From Methanolobus sp. UBA474 (lineage in GTDB: Archaea; Halobacteriota; Methanosarcinia; Methanosarcinales; Methanosarcinaceae), in NCBI GenBank assembly GCA_002501695.1, contig DANZ01000018.1, positions 1 to 12,475 of the forward strand: 12,475 bases of DNA, given 5' to 3'. Below are positions 6,972-12,475 of this stretch, one piece after another (the first letter of the stretch is position 1; each line of letters begins with the position of its first letter). Below the pieces are notes generated by a model that had not been told where the DNA came from, searched no databases, and saw nothing but the letters and a program-made list of their open reading frames with translations. The position numbers and the translations under genes were made by a program.

Positions 6972-7054
6972 CACCTTGTAAAATCACAATCAGTAATAAT
7001 ATATTTTCCAATAAATTACCCGGTTATTTAGACACCTTCACAAAATCACAAATC
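6972..7054. repeat. Imperfect direct repeat upstream of the surface-protein gene
   Basis: CACCTTGTAAAATCACAATC (6972-6991) recurs as CACCTTCACAAAATCACAAATC (7033-7054), 61 bp away, differing by two short insertions and two substitutions. The copy nearest the gene includes its ribosome binding site (AAGGTG on the minus strand). It may be a duplicated leader or a pair of regulator sites. A minus-strand TATA-like sequence lies between the copies (about 7002-7009), and another, longer one at 7086-7097. Confidence 0.5.
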
Positions 7055-7104
7055 GATATAATTTTTGCACAGCGGAACTAATTAGGTATATATATAACAT
7101 ATTT

Positions 7105-7687
7105 AGGCGCTGTAGAAAACCTATTTCCTACTAAAAAGTACATAGTCTTTTAAAAAGGATAAAAACCCATGTTACTTGACAGCGAAAACACACATGGGAT
7201 GATCAGTGTTTTGTTCCAGATCAGAGATCTGGAGCACACTTTATAAGTCCAGTAGAAGAATTAAGTCTGTTTACTTTAATGGACTATTAAAACAAATACT
7301 TGATCCGTTCTACTCACATGGGGAAAGAATAAAAGTTACTGCTATTGATTCAAGTGGTTTTACCAGTGGTCATTGTAGCTACTATTATTCACTAACGAGA
7401 GAACAATACAAGCAGTAGTTATGATTCCTCTAAGACATAGGAAGAGAAAGAGGATCAAAGGCAAATTCCGCAGGAAAATGGTACAGGAGTTTGACAGGGA
7501 ACTCTATCATAAAAGAAATCTGGTTGAAACGATGTTCTCAGTGCTCAAGAAAAAATAGGGTGAACAGATCAAGGTCAGGAAATATTGGAATCAGATTACA
7601 GAAGTCAAAATAAAGTTGATAGTTCATAATATTGATAAATATGTTAAAATATTATTCTTTGTTCAAGTGAGGATTTCTACAGAGCCT
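7105..7687 (+). mobile_element. Internally deleted insertion sequence (IS5/IS4-like)
   Basis: The ends are imperfect inverted repeats: AGGCGCTGTAGAAAA at 7105-7119 against the complement of ATTTCTACAGAGCCT at 7673-7687 (AGGCTCTGTAGAAAT), 13 of 15 identical. Between them lie pieces of a DDE transposase. The element is only about 580 bp, whereas an intact element of this kind is around 1 kb, so a large central part is gone. No convincing target-site duplication was found. It could be moved only if a transposase were supplied elsewhere. Confidence 0.75.
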
Positions 7688-7702
7688 GATTTTTATAACT
7701 AA
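7169..7702 (+). pseudogene. Degenerate DDE transposase
   Basis: The reading frame is broken in several places. It starts at an ATG (7169, MLLDSENTHGMISVLFQ) and stops at about 7246. Homologous-looking sequence continues in another frame (RRIKSVYFNGLLKQILDPF, then HGERIKVTAIDSSGFTSGH, ending about 7390), which holds the first catalytic Asp. It then jumps frame near 7394 to IPLRHRKRKRIKGKFRRKM and YHKRNLVETMFSVLKKK, which holds the catalytic Glu. A TAG at 7556-7558 stands where the protein should read on into GEQIKVRKYWNQITEVKIKL and VHNIDKYVKI, and the final stop is at 7700. The second catalytic Asp is lost with the deletion near 7390. This looks like an IS5/IS4-group transposase of the kind common in methanogens. 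It is certainly non-functional. Confidence 0.8.
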
Positions 7703-7811
7703 CAAAAGAAGGTGCCACAACAATGTTTTTATAAACCAAGTGTTAAATATATAAACAATAATATTATAAATAAATATCAATCAGTCAACAATACTACTCT
7801 GAGAAATCTCT

Positions 7812-7817
7812 GGTGAT
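7812..7817 (+). promoter_or_regulatory. Ribosome binding site deciding a TTG start
   Basis: GGTGAT, complementary to the 3' end of archaeal 16S rRNA, ends 3 nt before TTG at 7821. There is no in-frame ATG nearby, and the encoded signal peptide begins here, so the TTG start is well supported. TATA-like stretches lie at about 7743-7755 and 7763-7772. Confidence 0.7.
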
Positions 7818-7820
7818 ATA

Positions 7821-8537
7821 TTGAAAAAACTCCACATTTCGAGTATTCTGGTAACGCTTATTATCCTGTCATGCCTATCAATAACAGGGTGTATAGATAC
7901 TCCCGACGCGCTTCCAGCATTTGTGGACGAGAGTGCCCTGGATAGTTATGGATGGTCGCAGATCGAAGCTGTTGAGTACAAGACCTTTGAACAAAAGATA
8001 TCCAACTCAACCAGTGTCAGTATTAACAGCACGGTTGTTAAGTATCGCAACGACAGGCTTGCAGAAGACATTGAAAAGCAGATAAGTGATTTCAAGAACA
8101 ATCATAATCTACCTGTCAACGTCGAAGTGCCATCGATCACTTCCGAGATCCATACCAGCCGCATCACTTTCCCGGCAGGTGTGAAACTACCCAATGATAT
8201 AATAAACAGAATAGTGGAAAGCAGTGTGAACGACCTGAGATCGGAGAACAATATCGAGGATCTCAAGGCTACCAGCACAAGGCAGATCATATTGCAAAGC
8301 GGACTTACGGTCCCCGTCTACATACACTCGGGAGCCAGGGACTCCGGAAGCGGGGGCTTGAGTGTAATTGCAGTTGTCGCAGCATATGAAAATGAAGATT
8401 CCAGCACCATTATCACAGGGATAATCCCCAACGGCAGCATGTCAGTAAACATGGGACCTGTCAGCGGCAACCTCTTTACTATCGACGGTGAGCGCGAGCT
8501 GGAAGAGATGCTGAAACTGATAGCAACAGTTGAGTGA
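7821..8537 (+). CDS. Lipoprotein, DUF6517-like, unknown function
   Basis: A 238-residue exported protein. The N-terminus (MKK, hydrophobic residues 5-20, then ITGC) is a lipobox with C24 as the expected lipidation site. The mature part is probably tethered to the outer face of the membrane. The remainder is a mixed alpha/beta domain without cysteines. It includes VEYKTFEQKI, a long central helix (DRLAEDIEKQISDFKNNH, 78-95) and a glycine-rich turn (SGARDSGSGGLSV, 170-182), and it ends with an acidic helix (ERELEEMLKL). Length and layout resemble DUF6517, a family of archaeal lipoproteins of unknown role, but this was judged from memory. It starts at TTG with a good ribosome site and ends before a T-rich terminator, so it appears to be a single-gene unit. 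Confidence 0.85.
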   Translation: MKKLHISSILVTLIILSCLSITGCIDTPDALPAFVDESALDSYGWSQIEAVEYKTFEQKISNSTSVSINSTVVKYRNDRLAEDIEKQISDFKNNHNLPVNVEVPSITSEIHTSRITFPAGVKLPNDIINRIVESSVNDLRSENNIEDLKATSTRQIILQSGLTVPVYIHSGARDSGSGGLSVIAVVAAYENEDSSTIITGIIPNGSMSVNMGPVSGNLFTIDGERELEEMLKLIATVE

Positions 8538-8580
8538 TAGTTACTGACAGTTTATTAAAAATATCATTCTAGGATAATAT

Positions 8581-8600
8581 CTATTTTTCTCTTTTTCTTA
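8581..8600 (+). terminator. T-rich terminator
   Basis: CTATTTTTCTCTTTTTCTT begins about 44 bp after the stop of the DUF6517-like gene. Pyrimidine-rich T-runs of this type end archaeal transcripts without needing a hairpin. Confidence 0.5.
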
Positions 8601-8636
8601 TATATCCACAATTAAGTATTGATAAACCGAAATATC

Positions 8637-8646
8637 TATTTATATC
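8637..8646 (+). promoter_or_regulatory. TATA box for the SUMF1-domain lipoprotein
   Basis: TATTTATATC lies about 32-41 bp upstream of the ATG at 8678. It would place the transcription start at about 8668-8672, giving a very short leader with a GGTG next to the start. Confidence 0.45.
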
Positions 8647-8677
8647 AACACCTGCATGGACATTATGGTGTCCAAAA

Positions 8678-9496
8678 ATGAGCCTTCGACTAAAAGAGCA
8701 TTTTATTAAAAAAGTCATGTTAATAGCGATAGTGATGTCCATGATCCTGTTTTCCGGATGTGCGGGGGACAAAAGTAAGGATATCGAACAGAGGTATAAT
8801 AATTCCCTGGGCATGGAATTCGTGCTTATTCCTGAAGGTGAGTTTTACATGGGTTCGGATTCAACTCCCGTGGTCGCCTTTGACAATCCAGCTCACGAAA
8901 TAAAGATCCTTCAACCTTTCTATATGGCCAGATACGAGGTCACACAGAAGCAATGGACCATGCTGATGGGAAAAGACCCATCCTTCTTTGAAGGAGATGA
9001 TCTGCCGGTTGAACAGGTATCCTGGAACGATGCCCAGGAGTTTATAAGGAAACTGAACGAACTTGAAGATACAGATAAGTACAGGCTGCCCACTGAAGCT
9101 GAGTGGGAATATGCCTGCAAGGCAGGCACAACAAGCGTGTTCTCGTTCACAGAAGAAGCAACAGACCTTGATGAGTACGGCTGGTCCGATACTTACGGCT
9201 GGTGCGCCATCAATTCGAACAGGACCACCCATTCAGTTGGAGAAAAAGAACCAAATCAATGGGCTCTGTATGATATGCATGGCAACGTATGGGAATGGAC
9301 CCAGGACAACTGGCATGACACCTATGAAAATGCACCCACTGACGGCAGTGCATGGAAAGAAGATTCTATCATCCTTGTAGGAAGAGGAGGAAGCTGGATG
9401 GATGGACCCAATATATGTCAGAGTTCTTTTCGCGGGCAGCTGGATGCCGACAGCAGCATCAACGTCCTTGGTTTCAGGCTTGTCAGGGAAGTCTAG
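8678..9496 (+). CDS. Lipoprotein with FGE-sulfatase (SUMF1) domain
   Basis: A 272-residue exported protein. A signal peptide (KK at 11-12, hydrophobic 13-26) ends in the lipobox FSGC (C28). Residues of about 42-270 form a complete formylglycine-generating-enzyme-like fold: LGMEFVLIPEGEFYMGSD (44-61), FYMARYEVTQKQW (81-93), PVEQVSWNDAQEF (110-122), YRLPTEAEWEYACKAGT (135-151), LYDMHGNVWEWTQD (197-210), GRGGSWMDGPNICQSSFR (235-252) and LGFRLVR (264-270). True FGE uses a copper-binding Cys pair in GGSWxCxxxxC. Here only the second is kept (C247); the first position is Asp (D242). The protein is therefore unlikely to oxidise sulfatase cysteine. It may be a binding or structural member of this C-type-lectin-related fold, outside the cell. 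No sulfatase is nearby. The ATG is chosen because the signal peptide starts there. Confidence 0.92.
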   Translation: MSLRLKEHFIKKVMLIAIVMSMILFSGCAGDKSKDIEQRYNNSLGMEFVLIPEGEFYMGSDSTPVVAFDNPAHEIKILQPFYMARYEVTQKQWTMLMGKDPSFFEGDDLPVEQVSWNDAQEFIRKLNELEDTDKYRLPTEAEWEYACKAGTTSVFSFTEEATDLDEYGWSDTYGWCAINSNRTTHSVGEKEPNQWALYDMHGNVWEWTQDNWHDTYENAPTDGSAWKEDSIILVGRGGSWMDGPNICQSSFRGQLDADSSINVLGFRLVREV

Positions 9497-9524
9497 AAAT
9501 TCCCTGCAATTGCTTTACCGGAAC

Positions 9525-9530
9525 ATATAA
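9525..9530 (+). promoter_or_regulatory. TATA box for cooC
   Basis: ATATAA lies 27-32 bp upstream of the ATG at 9557. Transcription would begin at or beside that ATG, and no Shine-Dalgarno precedes it, which fits a leaderless mRNA. It also argues against the TTG at 9548 as the start. Confidence 0.5.
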
Positions 9531-9556
9531 TTCTTATAAGTCCCGACTTGAAGAAC

Positions 9557-10327
9557 ATGGTAAAGATCGCAGTTACAGGAAAAGGAGGTGTCGGCAAGAC
9601 GACACTCTCCGGGACACTGGCAAGGATGCTTGCAAGAGATGGATATGATGTGCTTGCTATCGATGCAGATGCTGATATGAACCTTGCATCAGCCATTGGT
9701 GTGAAAAACCCTCCCAAGCCGCTGACCGATTACCAGGAACTCATTGAGGAGAGGGCGGGGGAGAAAGGCGGCGTGTTCAAGTTCAATCCCAAGGTCGACG
9801 ATATCGTGGATATGTTCGGTGTTGTGGGACCGGATAACGTGAAGATGCTTGTGATGGGGACCATCGAAAGAGGCGGCAGTGGCTGTATGTGCCCTGCTTC
9901 AGCATTCCTGCGTGCCTTCCTGCGCCATGTTACCCTGAAGGAGAGCAGTGCCGTTATTCTTGACATGGAGGCGGGCATAGAGCATCTGGGCAGGGGCACG
10001 ACCCGCGGAATAGACCTGATGATCGTGGTTGTCGAGCCGGGCATGAGGTCCATCGAGACAGCCCAGAGGATCAAGGAACTGTCAGAGGGCATAGAGATAA
10101 AGCATCTTGCAGCTGTGATCAATAAGGGCAATGCAGCCAATATAAGGCCGCATCTCGAGAAGCTCGGCATCCCGGTGCTGGGAGAGATACCTTATGATCC
10201 GGAGCTTGTTGAAGCCGACCTTCAGGGACTCGCACCCATTGATGTGGGAGGAAAATGGGTGGATGCCGTCAGAAGCATAAAGGAAAACATGCTGAGCATG
10301 ATAGGAAAGTTCAGGGAAGAAGCATAG
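9557..10327 (+). CDS. cooC: CooC-type ATPase, CO dehydrogenase nickel insertion
   Basis: A 256-residue P-loop ATPase of the MinD/ParA (SIMIBI) class. From the ATG: deviant Walker A GKGGVGKTT (8-16), Asp-rich switch AIDADADMNLA (35-45), Cys-Met-Cys at 110-112 within GSGCMCPASAFLRAFL, and LDMEAGIEHLGRG (135-147). The CxC pair after the switch regions is diagnostic for CooC, a dimer that binds nickel between subunits and, with ATP, helps mature the Ni-Fe-S C-cluster of CO dehydrogenase. In methanogens that enzyme is part of acetyl-CoA decarbonylase/synthase. A TTG at 9548 would add three residues, but family members begin directly at M(V)KIAVTGKGG, and the TATA spacing favours 9557. No cdh or other coo gene is adjacent, so this copy acts away from its target operon. 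It could instead be a paralogue serving another nickel enzyme. Confidence 0.88.
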   Translation: MVKIAVTGKGGVGKTTLSGTLARMLARDGYDVLAIDADADMNLASAIGVKNPPKPLTDYQELIEERAGEKGGVFKFNPKVDDIVDMFGVVGPDNVKMLVMGTIERGGSGCMCPASAFLRAFLRHVTLKESSAVILDMEAGIEHLGRGTTRGIDLMIVVVEPGMRSIETAQRIKELSEGIEIKHLAAVINKGNAANIRPHLEKLGIPVLGEIPYDPELVEADLQGLAPIDVGGKWVDAVRSIKENMLSMIGKFREEA

Positions 10328-10333
10328 CTTAAA

Positions 10334-10455
10334 GGTGATCCGATGCCGCTAAGACAGTGGAAGAGGACGATTTTAATGTGAGCGGGGGAGACAGCATATG
10401 CATCCTGTCGGAAAATGAGGATACTGTGCTGTTGCTCATCTCCCTGCCCTCATGA
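10334..10455 (+). other. Start site with short ORFs downstream of cooC, possible broken small gene
   Basis: AAAGGTGATC (10331-10340), a near-perfect ribosome site, stands 2 nt before ATG at 10343, yet the frame closes after 12 codons (MPLRQWKRTILM, stop 10379-10381). Overlapping it in another frame is an open stretch that could start at GTG 10357 and ends at 10455 (VEEDDFNVSGGDSICILSEN, then EDTVLLLISLPS), with no ribosome site of its own. A single frameshift would join the strong start to this tail and give a protein of under 40 residues. It may be a decayed small gene, a sequencing error, or a short regulatory ORF. I do not recognise the peptide. Confidence 0.35.
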
Positions 10456-10669
10456 GGATACCGGGTTATCTGAGTAATAGGAGTTCTTTTCTTTCGTTTG
10501 AATGTTCATAGTGTATAGCTGGACGGGCCAATTAGTACTATAAACCGACCCATCAATAAATTTACAATGATTGAGAGAATCTTGCGTAATCTACTATAAA
10601 TAGCAGTAAGCATTTCTCTAAAATAGAGTGCCGTCTGAAATTATAATTGCTTGACAGGATGTACCGTAC
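10456..10669 (+). promoter_or_regulatory. Promoter region of the FilR1-type regulator
   Basis: This closes a 342-bp gap after cooC. A T-rich stretch (TTCTTTTCTTTCGTTT, about 10484-10499) could end the cooC transcript. The 9-mer TACTATAAA occurs twice, at 10536-10544 and 10592-10600; each is a plausible TATA box. The second would start transcription at about 10622-10626, over a short palindrome CTCTA-AAA-TAGAG (10616-10628). The leader would be about 45 nt, with a weak AGGATGT ribosome site before ATG 10670. No RNA gene is evident. Confidence 0.45.
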
Positions 10670-11455
10670 ATGAAGAGACTATTGCTTGATGTGATATTTG
10701 CGTCGGAGAAACGGAAAAAGGTCCTCCTTTTACTCAGGGATGGAGCACAGGAAATGGAAACTCTCCTCAGATCCCTTGGTACCACCAGACAGGCACTGCT
10801 TCCTCAAATAAGAATACTGGAAGAGCATTATCTTGTTGTCCACCATGATGATACATATGAACTGACAACTATTGGGAAACTGGTAGTTGATGAGATGGCT
10901 TCTCTTGTGGGTACGTTAGAAGCCTTTGATATTGATATTGATTACTGGGGAACCCACAGACTTGATTTCCTTCCACCTCATCTGTTAAAGAAAATGAGCG
11001 AACTTAGGAACTGTGAAATAGTAAATCCCCCCATTACAGAATTATATTCTTTGCACAAGTCATTCAATCCTGAAAACATTCCTCGTTCGGTCTATATAGT
11101 TACTACTATCTTTTATCCTAATTTTTATTTAATAGTTGAAGAAATGCTTGAGAATGATTTCACTGTGTATTACATCGCCTCTCAGGAACTGTTCGATAAA
11201 ATAAGAACTGAATATCCGGAAGAGTTTGAAAGTCTCATGAAGTATGAAACCTTCAACATGTATGTTTATAATAAGAAAATGAACTTCCTGTTCTTTACAG
11301 TTGATGAGGTTCATATTCTGATACAATTCCTAAGAAGAGATTCAAATTTCGCTAATAAGTATGTGCTATGTAACACAAAAAGTGCAGTCAAATGGGGAAA
11401 AGAACTATTTGAATATTGCCTGAAAGACTCTACGCCGATAACTAAGATCAAATGA
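10670..11455 (+). CDS. Winged-helix transcriptional regulator, FilR1/DUF1724 type
   Basis: A 261-residue cytoplasmic regulator. Residues of about 5-78 form a winged helix-turn-helix: helices through KRKKVLLLLRDGAQEMETLL and TTRQALLPQIRILEEHYLV, then the wing YELTTIGKLVVDEM. A linker with W93 and HRLDFLPPHLLKKMSEL (96-112) is typical of this methanogen family. Residues of about 125-255 match the FilR1 middle domain (DUF1724) in layout, with IPRSVYIVTTIFYPNFYLIVEEML-like and YVLCNTKSAVKWGKELFEYC (231-250) segments. Relatives include FilR1 and the Methanosarcina Msr regulators of methyltransferase genes; the effector is unknown. It is transcribed alone, convergent with the TctA-like gene. A palindrome at its predicted transcription start could serve autoregulation. 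The target genes cannot be read from this window. Confidence 0.88.
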   Translation: MKRLLLDVIFASEKRKKVLLLLRDGAQEMETLLRSLGTTRQALLPQIRILEEHYLVVHHDDTYELTTIGKLVVDEMASLVGTLEAFDIDIDYWGTHRLDFLPPHLLKKMSELRNCEIVNPPITELYSLHKSFNPENIPRSVYIVTTIFYPNFYLIVEEMLENDFTVYYIASQELFDKIRTEYPEEFESLMKYETFNMYVYNKKMNFLFFTVDEVHILIQFLRRDSNFANKYVLCNTKSAVKWGKELFEYCLKDSTPITKIK

Positions 11456-11459
11456 TCAC

Positions 11460-11469
11460 TTTTATTTTT
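11460..11469 (+). terminator. T-run terminator
   Basis: TTTTATTTTT starts 5 bp after the stop of the FilR1-type regulator, inside the 27-bp gap to the convergent gene. It fits a factor-light archaeal terminator on the plus strand. Confidence 0.5.
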
Positions 11470-11482
11470 ACTTACATGGTAC

Positions 11483-12475
11483 TCACAGGAAATAAAGTAT
11501 CACCGGAAGCAATATCACACCCATGGCGTGGCTCTTGCGTATCTTCAGGAACGATGGAAGCATCCCGACAGATGTGGCAATGGCAAATATCACCAGTCCG
11601 AACAGCCCCGTGAACAGGAGCACTAGAAGCGTGAGCACTGCGATCACAGAATAGCACAGGACAGGATAGTCTATGGACCGGAGCCACAGGTGAACCCGGT
11701 CACCAAGATAGATGGTCGAGAAGTAGGACATTATGGCTGTCATAACAATAGCACAAAAGAAAAGCACGATCGTGGATGCATCAAGGCTCACGCCACCGAG
11801 CAGTTCATTGACCACGACCATGGCCCCATTCCTTGACTTGCCGATGACGGCCAGAGCTATCAGGCCAAAGATCGCGTTGCAGGTATTCACTCCGGAGATC
11901 GAGACTATGAACTCTTTTGCAGAGCTGAGCATTTCGTCATCCGAATATCGCCGGTACTGGTCCTTTGAAAGATCCTGTTTAACGAACATGCGTGCAAAGA
12001 CCGTCGCGATGGAAGAGGAGATACCCGGTAGCCATGCCACCAGGGAACCTGACACACCGCCGACGAAAATGCCTCGGAAGATACGCTTCCTGTCCAGTTC
12101 CAGCCGGGAGCGCAGCTGCACAGGAATGACAGCATCTGACATCAGGCTGATGATAAGTTGTGATGAGCCGAAAAGGCCGCTGAGCAGCGGGAGCAGGATG
12201 GAGGGCTCCCCGAAGGATATGACCGGCCTCACCAGATACTCCATACTGAAAGCGAATACTCCGAGCATCCCGCTCATAAAGAATATCATTAGTGCGTAGA
12301 ACCGGCTCTTCCAGTGGGAGAGCGAGCCCTGCCCTCTTACAAATTCACCTCTTTCGGTCATTATCATGAGAAACACCAGAAAGATCAGGATCCACGCAAG
12401 ATACGCCTGTATCACCGGATATGCTGTCATGAAGATAAGGGATAACGGGAGGGCTATGAACAGCGCAAGGGCAAC
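11483..12475 (-). CDS. TctA-like (DUF112) membrane protein, 5' end outside window
   Basis: At least 330 residues of a polytopic membrane protein. The ATG at 12430 is probably internal: the frame stays open to the window edge and adds a hydrophobic VALALFIALPLSLIF, so the start and first helices lie beyond 12475. Counting from that ATG, motifs resemble the archaeal branch of the TctA family: PLLSGLFGSSQL (81-92), GGVSGSLVAWLPGISSSIA (124-142) and ISGVNTCNAIFGLIALAVIG (178-197). About eight hydrophobic segments are visible. TctA is the large permease subunit of tripartite tricarboxylate transporters in bacteria. Archaeal members usually lack the TctB and TctC partners, and none is seen here, so the substrate and even a transport role are inferred. 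The stop lies 27 bp from the convergent regulator gene. Confidence 0.8.
   Translation of the reverse strand, partial: VALALFIALPLSLIFMTAYPVIQAYLAWILIFLVFLMIMTERGEFVRGQGSLSHWKSRFYALMIFFMSGMLGVFAFSMEYLVRPVISFGEPSILLPLLSGLFGSSQLIISLMSDAVIPVQLRSRLELDRKRIFRGIFVGGVSGSLVAWLPGISSSIATVFARMFVKQDLSKDQYRRYSDDEMLSSAKEFIVSISGVNTCNAIFGLIALAVIGKSRNGAMVVVNELLGGVSLDASTIVLFFCAIVMTAIMSYFSTIYLGDRVHLWLRSIDYPVLCYSVIAVLTLLVLLFTGLFGLVIFAIATSVGMLPSFLKIRKSHAMGVILLPVILYFL

Noticed and set aside
8861..9380. Open frames on both strands inside the SUMF1-domain gene
   Set aside because: They are shadows of a complete coding sequence with conserved motifs along its full length.
9548..9556. TTG start three codons upstream of the cooC ATG
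   Set aside because: There is no ribosome site; the ATG at 9557 gives the canonical N-terminus and lies at the right distance from a TATA box for a leaderless transcript.
10328..10669. tRNA, riboswitch or other structured RNA in the gap after cooC
   Set aside because: No cloverleaf, T-loop sequence or known aptamer core was found; only promoter-like elements and short ORFs are visible.
11733..12299. Plus-strand 188-codon open frame
   Set aside because: It is antisense to the TctA-like membrane protein, and its Ser/Thr/Arg/Pro-rich translation is what the reverse of hydrophobic codons gives.

Overview
The window most probably comes from a methanogenic archaeon of the Methanosarcinales (Methanolobus/Methanococcoides/Methanosarcina type). 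The basis is gene content and signals: a CooC-type nickel-insertion ATPase for CO dehydrogenase, a FilR1-type (DUF1724) winged-helix regulator, an AbrB-PhoU fusion, a PGF-pre-PGF surface protein, archaeal TATA boxes, GGTGATC-type ribosome binding sites and T-run terminators. Genus is an inference.

Layout. 1-1706 (minus): an AbrB-PhoU regulator, an overlapping four-helix membrane protein resembling DUF5658, and a possible 59-residue membrane protein, read in that order. 1865-3871 (minus): a cation diffusion facilitator followed after 21 bp by chorismate synthase (aroC). 3905-4723: a scar region with an unrecognised plus-strand ORF, a 38-bp direct repeat at 72-bp spacing, and a stump resembling a metallo-beta-lactamase C-terminus, closed by a hairpin. 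4724-6964 (minus): a large secreted, membrane-anchored protein with five PKD-like repeats. 7105-7702: an internally deleted IS with a transposase pseudogene. 7821-9496 (plus): two lipoproteins, one DUF6517-like and one with an FGE-sulfatase (SUMF1) fold. 9557-10327 (plus): cooC, then a 342-bp gap with a well-initiated 12-codon ORF, then a FilR1-type regulator (10670-11455). 11483-12475 (minus): a TctA-like membrane protein cut by the right edge.

How they fit together: most neighbours look functionally independent (amino-acid biosynthesis, metal transport, cell surface, cofactor assembly, regulation). Only two sets look co-transcribed: phoU-like plus membrane protein(s), and CDF plus aroC. CooC ties the genome to CO dehydrogenase/acetyl-CoA synthase metabolism, but no cdh gene is in the window.

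I find no convincing new defence or multi-gene system. The best leads are the repeat block with its flanking gene fragments, the lipoprotein with an incomplete FGE cysteine pair, the start site stranded downstream of cooC, and leader or operator candidates upstream of the two regulators.
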